DNA of 33,943 nucleotides from RGIG3102 sp964525015 (lineage in GTDB: Bacteria > Bacillota > Clostridia > Oscillospirales > Ruminococcaceae). The position numbers and the translations under genes were made by a program. A model generated the notes under the pieces. The model saw only the letters and a program-made list of their open reading frames with translations, ran no database searches and was not told the DNA's origin. Where the stretch lies: positions 1 through 33,943 of the forward strand of contig CAZGFY010000022.1 of NCBI GenBank assembly GCA_964525015.1, given 5' to 3'. Below are positions 1 through 6,395 of the stretch, in pieces. Position 1 is the stretch's first letter. Each line of letters starts with the position of its first letter.

Positions 1-33
1 TTTCCAGATTTTTGAGCCACAAGGTATGGATAG
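1..33. mobile_element. possible left edge of a skin-like element inserted in sigK
   Basis: Sigma-K similarity stops at about base 33-34, just after the AATG of the conserved IEN codons on the minus strand. The B. subtilis skin crossover core, as recalled, is AATGA at the same place. Only 33 bases of the putative insert are visible, with no recombinase gene, so this rests on the position of the break alone. Confidence 0.45.
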
Positions 34-364
34 CATTTTCTATACATCTTGCTGCGTATGTTGAAAATCTTGTGTTTTTTTCGTATGAGAAATTTTGAAC
101 GGCTTTTATTAAACCGATTGTCCCTATCGACATTAAATCTTCATTTTCAACGCTACTTTGGTAGTATTTTTTTGATATATGGGCAACTAATCTTAAATTA
201 TGTTTGATAATTTTATCCCTTGCCGACATATCCCCTTCTTTATATTTTAAAAATTCCTCTTTTTCTTCTTTTGCTGTAAGTGGTTTTGGCAGAATTCTGC
301 TTTCTAAATGAAGTGCTACAAAAAGCATTTGCGAAAGTATAAATCCAATTAATGCACTAAACAT
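1..364 (-). CDS. sigK: RNA polymerase sporulation sigma factor SigK, N-terminal part (partial, apparently interrupted)
   Basis: Late mother-cell sporulation sigma factor. The ATG at 364-362 follows AAGAGGTGA about 6 nt upstream. Residues 1-20 are hydrophobic and look like the pro-sequence removed by SpoIVFB in other species. Residues 27-110 match sigma-K region 1.2/2, including HNLRLVAH (55-62), DLMSIGTIGLIKA (76-88) and TYAARCIEN (102-110). Sigma-K and sigma-E proteins continue here with E-I-L and a basic helix; this frame continues as A-I-H-T-L-W-L-K-N-L-E, which does not resemble region 2.4. The frame stays open to the window edge. The break, near base 33, coincides with the codon position where skin elements split sigK in Bacillus subtilis and Clostridioides difficile. 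Identification as sigK is strong; the interruption by an excisable element is inference. Confidence 0.85.
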   Translation of the reverse strand, partial: MFSALIGFILSQMLFVALHLESRILPKPLTAKEEKEEFLKYKEGDMSARDKIIKHNLRLVAHISKKYYQSSVENEDLMSIGTIGLIKAVQNFSYEKNTRFSTYAARCIENAIHTLWLKNLE

Positions 365-393
365 ACTATTCACCTCTTAAATTTTATTACTAA

Positions 394-423
394 ATATTTA
401 TGCTATATATTTATAAAATATTC
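394..423 (-). promoter_or_regulatory. sigma-E-type promoter for sigK
   Basis: On the minus strand GAATATT (423-417) is followed after 14 nt by CATAAATAT (402-394). This resembles the sporulation sigma-E consensus (ATATT, 13-15 nt, CATACA-T). It lies about 30 nt upstream of the sigK start, and sigK is a known sigma-E target in other sporeformers. Match judged by eye. Confidence 0.5.
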
Positions 424-441
424 TATTAAAAGATTTAAATG

Positions 442-470
442 TTGTAGATTTTTCAATGTATGTGTATTAT
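442..470 (+). promoter_or_regulatory. sigma-A-type promoter for the ECF sigma / anti-sigma operon
   Basis: TTGTAG (442-447), 17 nt, TATTAT (465-470), about 70 nt upstream of the sigma factor start. A GAAAC motif at 491-495 further downstream could be an additional, self-recognised ECF -35 element, but its -10 is not evident. Confidence 0.4.
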
Positions 471-541
471 AATTTTATTAGAATTAAATTGAAACTTTTT
501 TATAAAACAAAGGCACTACATTAATGAAAGGGGGATTTTAT

Positions 542-1096
542 ATGAGCGATAAAGAAAACTTTACAACACTGTATAACAGCACTTACACTAGCTGTTTAAA
601 ATTCATTTTATCTAAATGCTGTGATATTGATAGCAGTAATGATATTATCCAAGAAGTGTATATTGATGTTTACAAAATTATTTTAAAAAAAGGTTATGAT
701 AGCATTAAAAATAGTGAGGCATTTGTTATACATATAGCCAAAAAGAAACTTGCAAAGTATTTTAAATCATTAAAAAAGCAAAGGACTATTTTAGAAAGCA
801 ATAGTTTTGATAATGACGAGTTTAATTTTAATGATTTAAACCTTTACGACGCTGATATTGATAAGTATATTTTCGATAAGTCAAAACTTGAAGATATAGC
901 TAATTTTATCAAAACAAAGCCTAAAGATAGTCAAAATATATTTTTTATGCATTATTATGCTGAAATGACTATAAAAGAAATAGCAGAAAAACTTAAGATA
1001 AATGAGTCAACTGTTAAAAGCAGATTATATCGACTTATTAATGAAATCAGGGAAAAAGGGGGTTATTTAAATGAACGAGAAAAAATTAGTGAATGA
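542..1096 (+). CDS. ECF-type RNA polymerase sigma factor
   Basis: Sigma-70 family protein of 184 aa with the two-domain layout of ECF sigma factors. A region 2 helix bundle occupies roughly residues 5-80 (DIIQEVYIDVYK resembles the region 2 DxxQE/Q core). Region 4 spans about 120-175 and ends in a helix-turn-helix with MTIKEIAEKLKINESTVKSRLYR. The start was placed at ATG 542, which has AAAGGGGG 7 nt upstream; the longer frame from 524 would put that ribosome site inside the gene. The last 26 bases overlap the next gene, so the two are translationally coupled. The pairing with a membrane anti-sigma-like protein is the classic ECF arrangement. The target regulon is unknown. Confidence 0.85.
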   Translation: MSDKENFTTLYNSTYTSCLKFILSKCCDIDSSNDIIQEVYIDVYKIILKKGYDSIKNSEAFVIHIAKKKLAKYFKSLKKQRTILESNSFDNDEFNFNDLNLYDADIDKYIFDKSKLEDIANFIKTKPKDSQNIFFMHYYAEMTIKEIAEKLKINESTVKSRLYRLINEIREKGGYLNEREKISE

Positions 1097-2282
1097 AATA
1101 TTTGAAAATCATATAATTAATAAAGATAAAATCTTTTTAAATACTATAAATTCTAAAAATGATAAGTATGATAAAAAATATTTTAGAATTGTTGCAAGTT
1201 TTTTATTAATTTTGCTTTTACCTATTAGTGTTTATGCAGTTTCTATCTTTTTATCTCCTGCCAAAGCGTCTGAATTTTTAAATAATGAAATGCTAAAAGC
1301 TGCTTTTGAGTCCGATAGCTCAACTTTAATAAATGAAACCAAAACAGATAATGGCTATATTGTATCGTTTTTAGGGATGACTGATAGCGAAAACCTTACT
1401 AGTTTTGAAGATATTAAAAAAGATACTTCCTACTTTGTTTTAGGAATAAAAAGAGAAGACAACTCTCCTATATCAGCTCAAGAAAACTTTTTTATAAGCC
1501 CTATAATTAATGGCTTATCCCCACTTGAATATAGCATTATGACAATGAATGGTAGTTTTTCTAAAAATGTTTTAGACGGGGTATTATATGTGATTATCGA
1601 TATTGATTCTGTTAAAATCTTTGCCCATAGAGGGCTTCAATTAGCCGTTATAGATGATTCATTTTATGATAGTGATGCCTTTATTATGGATAATAGTACA
1701 GGCGTATTCTCAGAAAACCAAGATTATGATGGGTTAAATGTTCTTTTTGATATTCCCCTTGATAAATCACTTGGTGATGAAGATGCTGTTTTAGATTATA
1801 TGGCTGATTTAAAAGAAGCTCAAAGTCCACCAAGTGCAGAAAGCAGCGAAATCACAGTAGAGTATTTTGGCGATGTAACAATCGACTGGTTTATGCACCT
1901 AACACTCACTAATTTCGAATACAAGGAACAATTTGACGAATATTCTACTACTGTAAGTAAGATTGCAGTGGATTTTTCAGACAATTCACCTCAGATAGTT
2001 TCAGTAGAATTTAGCTACAAATTCGAAAATGATGAAGATTATAAGACACAGCAATTAATTGATTATACTTTAGATAAAGAACACGCTCTTAATATTTTAA
2101 ATAATGTTTATATCGGCGGTGGTGGAATGACATTTTTTGATGATGATAAAGAAGGACGCTATGTACTTGAAAAAAGAGAGTATATATTAGAAAATGATAA
2201 AATCTACTTTAAAACATCAGTTGTAGGAGTAATTGTTTATGATTATGAAACTTACGAATTCCAAAAACTAATAATAGAATAA
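1071..2282 (+). CDS. anti-sigma-factor-like single-pass membrane protein
   Basis: 403-aa protein with a short charged cytoplasmic N-terminus (1-36), one transmembrane helix at about 38-62 (IVASFLLILLLPISVYAVSI) and a long acidic extracytoplasmic domain of about 340 residues. There is no zinc-binding ZAS motif in the N-terminus. The layout resembles clostridial anti-sigma proteins of the DUF4179 type encoded next to ECF sigma factors; that family assignment is from memory and not certain. The ATG at 1071 has GGGGG 8-9 nt upstream inside the sigma gene, and the genes overlap by 26 bp. Inferred role: hold the upstream sigma factor at the membrane until the outer domain senses a signal. A strong terminator follows immediately. 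Confidence 0.65.
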   Translation: MNEKKLVNEIFENHIINKDKIFLNTINSKNDKYDKKYFRIVASFLLILLLPISVYAVSIFLSPAKASEFLNNEMLKAAFESDSSTLINETKTDNGYIVSFLGMTDSENLTSFEDIKKDTSYFVLGIKREDNSPISAQENFFISPIINGLSPLEYSIMTMNGSFSKNVLDGVLYVIIDIDSVKIFAHRGLQLAVIDDSFYDSDAFIMDNSTGVFSENQDYDGLNVLFDIPLDKSLGDEDAVLDYMADLKEAQSPPSAESSEITVEYFGDVTIDWFMHLTLTNFEYKEQFDEYSTTVSKIAVDFSDNSPQIVSVEFSYKFENDEDYKTQQLIDYTLDKEHALNILNNVYIGGGGMTFFDDDKEGRYVLEKREYILENDKIYFKTSVVGVIVYDYETYEFQKLIIE

Positions 2283-2291
2283 CTTTAAATT

Positions 2292-2319
2292 AAAAAGCTC
2301 TCAAAACTGAGAGCTTTTT
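2292..2319. terminator. bidirectional intrinsic terminator
   Basis: AAAAAGCTCTC (2292-2302) pairs with GAGAGCTTTTT (2309-2319) around a 6-nt loop. It lies between the converging anti-sigma (+) and histidine kinase (-) genes, with T-tracts available on both strands. Confidence 0.9.
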
Positions 2320-2331
2320 AAAATTTTAGTA

Positions 2332-4167
2332 TTAAATATTAAATATAATTTCGGATTTAAACAAATCTCCATCAACTGTTATATCAAGCTTTGCACCTTG
2401 AACATTTGCAAGGCTTTGTGCTATTGAGAGCCCTAGTCCATTTCCTTCTTCATGCCTTGACTCATCACCCCTTACAAACCTTTGCATTAAATCTTCGGCA
2501 GCAATGTTTAACTGCTGTTTAGATGTGTTTTTTATTGCTATAACTGCTTTATCTTCATTAATTACAGCGTCAATATACACCCTTGTATTCTCTAGTGAAT
2601 ACTTTAAAACATTAATCATCAAATTATCAATAACCCTATTTAAATGCTGTCCGTCAACCTGAATGCTCACATCTTTTACTGGATATGACACTATTAAATT
2701 AAAATTCTTGTTTTCTAATTTTTCTCGGTATTCCCCTTCAATTTGTTCCATTACAACAGTTAGAGAAACTTCTTCAAGCTTTGCATCAATATTTCCTGAA
2801 TTTATCTTAGATGCATCAACTAAATCAGTTATTAATCTTTTTAATTTTTGGCTTTGCCTATCTAAAACTTCTATATATTCCCTTGTTTCTTCATTAAAAC
2901 TATCCTGCTTTTTAATTAAATCGACATAGTTTATTATTGAAGTTAGTGGCGTTTTTATATCATGGGAAACATTTGTTATTAATTCGGTTTTTAATCTTTC
3001 ACTTTTTATTTTCTTTTGAGTTGCTTCTTCTAGCCCTTCATTTATTTTATTTAAATTTTCTGCCATTTCTTTAAAATCCAAAACCATATATTTAGTATCG
3101 GTTTTATAATCAAAATCTCCCTGAGATATTTTTTTAATTGAAAATTTCAAATTCGCAAGATAGATATAGGTTATTATAAATAATGATGCAGCTACAAATG
3201 ATGCTAAGAAAAACTCAACACTTGAATAATATCTACTCATAAGTATAATAAACCCTAAAACTAAAACAACTACCACTGCTTTTAAAACAAGTGGGATTTC
3301 TAAAAATGCATATCTTACAACACCTATAAAATATCTAATCGGCGATACTGCCCATATAATAAATTTATAGGTAAAGCTATTTTTAATAAGTGTTTTTGAT
3401 TTTATTCTTGCGATAATACTCACTATTGTTAATAATTGAATTAAAACTATAAAGAAGAGTGATAATATCATTAATTCATAAGATATTTCATAAAAAAAAT
3501 ACCCATAGCCCCACACTAAAGATGAGAAAGCAATATTAATAGCCCCCATTATTTCTAATGGCATTTTATCAATAAATGAAAGAGAAATCTCTTTACTGTT
3601 TTTAGTTTTCCCTACATAAATAGTTAATACACAAAATGAAATAAAGGCTATAAAACTAGAAATTATTATAATTTCATCTGCATTATAGCTTATATGATAT
3701 GCACTTTGTAATAAATCATATGTCCCTTTATCAAGTATCACTGCACTAGATCTGAATGCATCTTCTTCGTAATACACATCAAGTGTTACCGTTTGATTTT
3801 CTCCAATATTAACTTCCGTTGTATAAACCTCAAAATAATCATCTTTGTCATATACAAGGCTATTAAAAATTTCTCTACCATCTTTAGTGGTAACTATTAA
3901 ATCAGCTTCATACATATGCGTGCTAGAAAGTAATTCTACATATTCTTCTTCTGTTTGCACATCTACACTAGTGATGTAATAGGTAGTATTTTTAATATAG
4001 CCTTGTTTATATTCTTCACTTTGCTCTTCAATAAGTTCTCTAAAAGTGCTATACTCGCTAAAATTATATTCGTAATCTAACCCTTTGTATGTTGAGCCTA
4101 TTATAAATATGCAAAGAGAAATTAACGTTAAAATAAAGGCTATTATTCTAATAATAGTATTTCTCAT
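2332..4167 (-). CDS. multi-pass membrane sensor histidine kinase
   Basis: 611-aa two-component kinase. From the ATG at 4167: TM1 at about 4-25, an extracytoplasmic sensor region to about 160, then a block of further membrane helices between about 165 and 340. A HAMP-like linker (about 345-390) leads to the HisKA domain with the phospho-accepting His in NVSHDIKTPLTS (H402). The HATPase domain has an N-box (NLMINVLKYS) and a G-box (GNGLGLSIAQSL) near the C-terminus. AAGGTGG sits 9 nt before ATG 4167; the longer frame from 4191 would need a TTG start inside that ribosome site. It follows the response regulator and a predicted 37-aa ORF that overlaps its start by 20 bp. The extra membrane block between sensor and kinase is unusual; the signal is unknown. 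Confidence 0.9.
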   Translation of the reverse strand: MRNTIIRIIAFILTLISLCIFIIGSTYKGLDYEYNFSEYSTFRELIEEQSEEYKQGYIKNTTYYITSVDVQTEEEYVELLSSTHMYEADLIVTTKDGREIFNSLVYDKDDYFEVYTTEVNIGENQTVTLDVYYEEDAFRSSAVILDKGTYDLLQSAYHISYNADEIIIISSFIAFISFCVLTIYVGKTKNSKEISLSFIDKMPLEIMGAINIAFSSLVWGYGYFFYEISYELMILSLFFIVLIQLLTIVSIIARIKSKTLIKNSFTYKFIIWAVSPIRYFIGVVRYAFLEIPLVLKAVVVVLVLGFIILMSRYYSSVEFFLASFVAASLFIITYIYLANLKFSIKKISQGDFDYKTDTKYMVLDFKEMAENLNKINEGLEEATQKKIKSERLKTELITNVSHDIKTPLTSIINYVDLIKKQDSFNEETREYIEVLDRQSQKLKRLITDLVDASKINSGNIDAKLEEVSLTVVMEQIEGEYREKLENKNFNLIVSYPVKDVSIQVDGQHLNRVIDNLMINVLKYSLENTRVYIDAVINEDKAVIAIKNTSKQQLNIAAEDLMQRFVRGDESRHEEGNGLGLSIAQSLANVQGAKLDITVDGDLFKSEIIFNI

Positions 4168-4261
4168 TTTTACACACCACCTTTTTTGCAATACATACCC
4201 CGCTAATAATTGCTGATATTATAAAAACCAATTTAACTGCTTTTTTCATTTTAATAATCAT
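4148..4261 (-). CDS. predicted 37-aa single-pass membrane miniprotein
   Basis: Small frame in the gap between response regulator and kinase: MIIKMKKAVKLVFIISAIIS, then GVCIAKKVVCKNEKYYY, then TAG. It has a basic N-terminus, a hydrophobic helix at about residues 9-24 and a basic, Tyr-rich tail. GAGGAAGG lies just upstream: GAGG is 5 nt before the first ATG (4261), and AAGGA is 12 nt before a second in-frame ATG (4249). The frame overlaps the kinase start by 20 bp, so it could couple kinase translation. It is not a recognised family. It may be a real small membrane regulator or a leader for coupling; conservation would decide. Confidence 0.5.
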   Translation of the reverse strand: MIIKMKKAVKLVFIISAIISGVCIAKKVVCKNEKYYY

Positions 4262-4281
4262 TCCTTCCTCAAAGCTTTTGC

Positions 4282-4977
4282 TTACTTTAGAGAATTTTCA
4301 ATTTTATATCCTTGACCCCATACAACTTTTATATATCTTGGCTCGGCTGGATTAATTTCAATTTTCTCTCTTATATGCCTTATATGAACAGCAATTGTAT
4401 TTTCTATACCAATTGGAGAGTCGCTCCAAATATTAGTGTAAATTTCTTTTGGAGAAAAAACTTTATTAGGATTTTTCATTAAAAGCTTTAATATATCATA
4501 CTCAGTTGGAGTAAGTTTAACGTTTTCGCCATCTACCGTTAAGCTTTTTGCTTTATCATCAAGAACTATTCCTCCAATTTGTATGCTATCTTCATTTAAA
4601 ACTTTTGCACCTAGCTGTGTATATCTTCTTAATTGCGATTTAACTCTTGCAATAACCTCAATTGGATTAAAAGGCTTTGTAATATAATCGTCAGCCCCAC
4701 TATTAAGACCTTTAATTTTATCACTATCCTCGCTTTTAGCCGTTAGTAATATTATTGGAACATTTGAAAAATTGCGCAGATTCTCCATTGCATCAATCCC
4801 ATTCATAACAGGCATCATAACATCCATTAAAATTAAATGGATTTCATTAGTTTTAGCTATCTCTATTGCCTCTTTGCCATTGTAAGCTTTAAAAAAATTG
4901 TATTTTTCCATACTTAAATAAATTTCTAAGGCATTAACGATATCTTTTTCATCATCACAAATTAAAATATTATACAC
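4282..4977 (-). CDS. OmpR/PhoB-family response regulator
   Basis: 231-aa transcriptional regulator. The receiver domain (1-115) has the acidic pair DD (8-9), phospho-acceptor D52 in LMDVMMP, T82-region LLTAK and the conserved Lys in TKPF. The winged-helix DNA-binding domain (about 130-228) has LTPTEYDILKLLMKNPNKVF and the recognition region ENTIAVHIRHIREKI. The start is GTG (4977-4975), chosen because AAGGAG lies 8 nt upstream; no in-frame ATG is nearby. It is the first gene of a three-gene unit with the predicted miniprotein and the histidine kinase, which should be its cognate partner. An imperfectly spaced ATTAAGA/TCTTAAT inverted repeat about 70 nt upstream (5046-5062) is a possible autoregulatory site. 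Confidence 0.93.
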   Translation of the reverse strand: MYNILICDDEKDIVNALEIYLSMEKYNFFKAYNGKEAIEIAKTNEIHLILMDVMMPVMNGIDAMENLRNFSNVPIILLTAKSEDSDKIKGLNSGADDYITKPFNPIEVIARVKSQLRRYTQLGAKVLNEDSIQIGGIVLDDKAKSLTVDGENVKLTPTEYDILKLLMKNPNKVFSPKEIYTNIWSDSPIGIENTIAVHIRHIREKIEINPAEPRYIKVVWGQGYKIENSLK

Positions 4978-5072
4978 TTTTCATTCTCCTTGCTGTTTAC
5001 ATATATTATGCCATAATTTATATTAATTATAAATAGGGTAAATAATTAAGATTTTCTTAATATACAAACTCC

Positions 5073-5172
5073 ACTTTATATAATTATTTTAGCGATTTGC
5101 CTGCTATACTCTTTGCAGGCAAATAAAACTCGAGTAAATAATCAAAGCGAAGTGAATATTATTTATATAATA
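5073..5172. repeat. hairpin repeat family, copy 1 (5'-truncated)
   Basis: Shares with copies 2 and 3 the central perfect stem ATTTGCCTGC (5095-5104) / GCAGGCAAAT (5115-5124) and the following AAAACTCGAGTAAATAATC segment, ending in an ATTATTTATATAAT-type A/T-rich end. The left third of the full-length copies is missing. Directly abuts copy 2. Confidence 0.8.
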
Positions 5173-5285
5173 AACACATTACCGACGTTTTATGTAATCG
5201 CTTTAGCGATTTGCCTGCGATACTCTTGGCAGGCAAATAAAACTCGAATAAATAATCGTAACGAAGTAAAGATTATTTATATTAT
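5161..5285. repeat. hairpin repeat family, copy 2 (about 125 bp)
   Basis: Aligns without gaps to 26041-26165 at 110 of 125 identical positions counted by eye. Contains a small stem ATCGCT-TT-AGCGAT (5197-5210), the stem TTTGCCTGC / GCAGGCAAA (one base changed in each flank of the loop) and the terminal GATTATTTATATTAT. Intergenic, no protein-coding support; resembles a MITE or structured-RNA repeat. Confidence 0.85.
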
Positions 5286-5290
5286 CTTGC

Positions 5291-5393
5291 GATAATATAA
5301 ATCGAAGTTTTCCTTGCGTGCATAATGGATTGCACGCAGTTTGATAAATCAAACACTGAAAACTACAATAATGTAGATTATTTATATTATATC
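5291..5393. repeat. second multi-hairpin element with A/T-rich inverted ends
   Basis: Outer inverted repeat ATAATATAAAT (5292-5302) / ATTTATATTAT (5380-5390). Inside it AGTTTTC (5306-5312) pairs with GAAAACT (5358-5364), enclosing TGCGTGC/GCACGCA (5315-5338) and GTTTGAT-AA-ATCAAAC (5339-5354). CTACA/TGTAG (5363-5376) follows. The right end GATTATTTATATTAT is identical to that of the neighbouring repeat family, but the interior is different. Confidence 0.6.
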
Positions 5394-5404
5394 ATAAAAA
5401 ATCA

Positions 5405-5430
5405 AAAAGCATAGATAAATCTATGCTTTT
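5405..5430. terminator. intrinsic terminator at the end of the fatty-acid operon
   Basis: Perfect 12-bp stem AAAAGCATAGAT / ATCTATGCTTTT. On the minus strand it comes directly after the marR stop codon and is followed by TTTTTGATTTTTT. Confidence 0.9.
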
Positions 5431-5435
5431 AAATA

Positions 5436-5927
5436 TTAATCTATTTTCGTGTCTTGACTTTCGAATTGGCTAAACTCTAGCACCCTTGGTGAAATAGATA
5501 TTTCAGGCATTAACTCTTTTGATATCGCATCTAATAAGCCTTCTAATTTCTCAACGTCTTCTTGTGGAAACTTATCTTTAATTCTTTTCATAACAACTGA
5601 AATATATTCATAGGTAATTCCTGTATATTTTAAATACTTATCACTAACTTCAAGATAAAATTCTCTTTTATCCTCTTCATTTTGTATCTTTTTAATATAT
5701 CCCTTTTTTATTAAACTATTAATTTTATATGCTGCATTTGGCGAAGAGATTTGAGCAAAATCTGCAAATTCCTTAACGGTTGGTCTGCCTAATGCATAAA
5801 TAACTTCAACACAAAATGTTTCAACAACAGAAAGGCTCGCCTCTCTGTTCTCAAAATTTCTAAAAACAGATTGATAAAATTTTAATTTAAATTTTGTATA
5901 TACTTCAGCAAAATTTTTCTCTAACAT
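5436..5927 (-). CDS. MarR-family transcriptional regulator, probable FabT-like fatty-acid regulator
   Basis: 163-aa protein with the MarR winged helix: helix-turn-helix at about residues 53-76 (TVKEFADFAQISSPNAAYKINSLIKKG), wing YIKKIQNEEDKREFYLEVS at about 77-95, and dimerisation helices on either side. It is the last gene of the acc-fab operon, 24 bp after fabZ and just before the terminator. In streptococci and related bacteria the MarR protein FabT represses the fab cluster, binding acyl-ACP as corepressor; here the gene sits at the 3' end of the operon instead of the 5' end. That it controls this operon is inferred from location. Candidate operators are the palindromes at 16001-16023 and 16382-16403. 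Confidence 0.85.
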   Translation of the reverse strand: MLEKNFAEVYTKFKLKFYQSVFRNFENREASLSVVETFCVEVIYALGRPTVKEFADFAQISSPNAAYKINSLIKKGYIKKIQNEEDKREFYLEVSDKYLKYTGITYEYISVVMKRIKDKFPQEDVEKLEGLLDAISKELMPEISISPRVLEFSQFESQDTKID

Positions 5928-5951
5928 ACTTAAAACCTACTTTTTACTTAT

Positions 5952-6380
5952 TTAATCTACTACCACAAATGATAATTCGCCTTGTGCTGCAACCTTGCCA
6001 TTAACCATAGCTTTAGCCTGACCATAGCCAATAGGACCACGTCTTTGAGTTAAAACACATTCTAGTTCTATAACATCACCTGGAGTTACTTGCTGTTTAA
6101 ATCTAGCATTTTTAATTCCACCAAATAATACTTTTTTACCTTTGTATTCTTCTAATGAAAGAATCGCAACAGCGCCAACTTGCGCTAATGCTTCAATTAT
6201 TAAAACACCTGGCATAACTGGATATTCTGGAAAATGTCCTTGGTAGAAATATTCAGTTGCCGTTGTTGTTTTAATGCCTTTTGCAGACTCCCCAGGCACC
6301 AATTCAACTATTTTATCCACTAATAAAAATGGATATCTATGAGGTATAATCTCTTGAATTTGCATACTATTTAATTCCAT
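5952..6380 (-). CDS. fabZ: 3-hydroxyacyl-ACP dehydratase FabZ
   Basis: Dehydrates 3-hydroxyacyl-ACP to trans-2-enoyl-ACP in type II fatty-acid synthesis; cytoplasmic hot-dog fold enzyme. 142 aa, normal length. N-terminal IPHRYPFLLVD (12-22); the active-site segment has catalytic His49 in YQGHFPEYPVMPG and Glu63 in IIEALAQ. Follows fabF by 15 bp. No FabA or FabM isomerase gene is visible in the cluster, so how unsaturated fatty acids are made is not explained by this locus. Confidence 0.97.
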   Translation of the reverse strand: MELNSMQIQEIIPHRYPFLLVDKIVELVPGESAKGIKTTTATEYFYQGHFPEYPVMPGVLIIEALAQVGAVAILSLEEYKGKKVLFGGIKNARFKQQVTPGDVIELECVLTQRRGPIGYGQAKAMVNGKVAAQGELSFVVVD

Positions 6381-6395
6381 ATTAACACTTACTCC

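Noticed and set aside
5113..5295. 60-aa plus-strand reading frame across the repeat cluster
   Set aside because: It is built from two copies of the hairpin repeat (the protein repeats QANKTR-NN twice), has no ribosome site, and copy 3 does not maintain it.
4978..5435. Possible CRISPR array
   Set aside because: Only two adjacent repeat copies of more than 100 bp with no regular spacers and no cas genes; a hairpin repeat cluster explains it.
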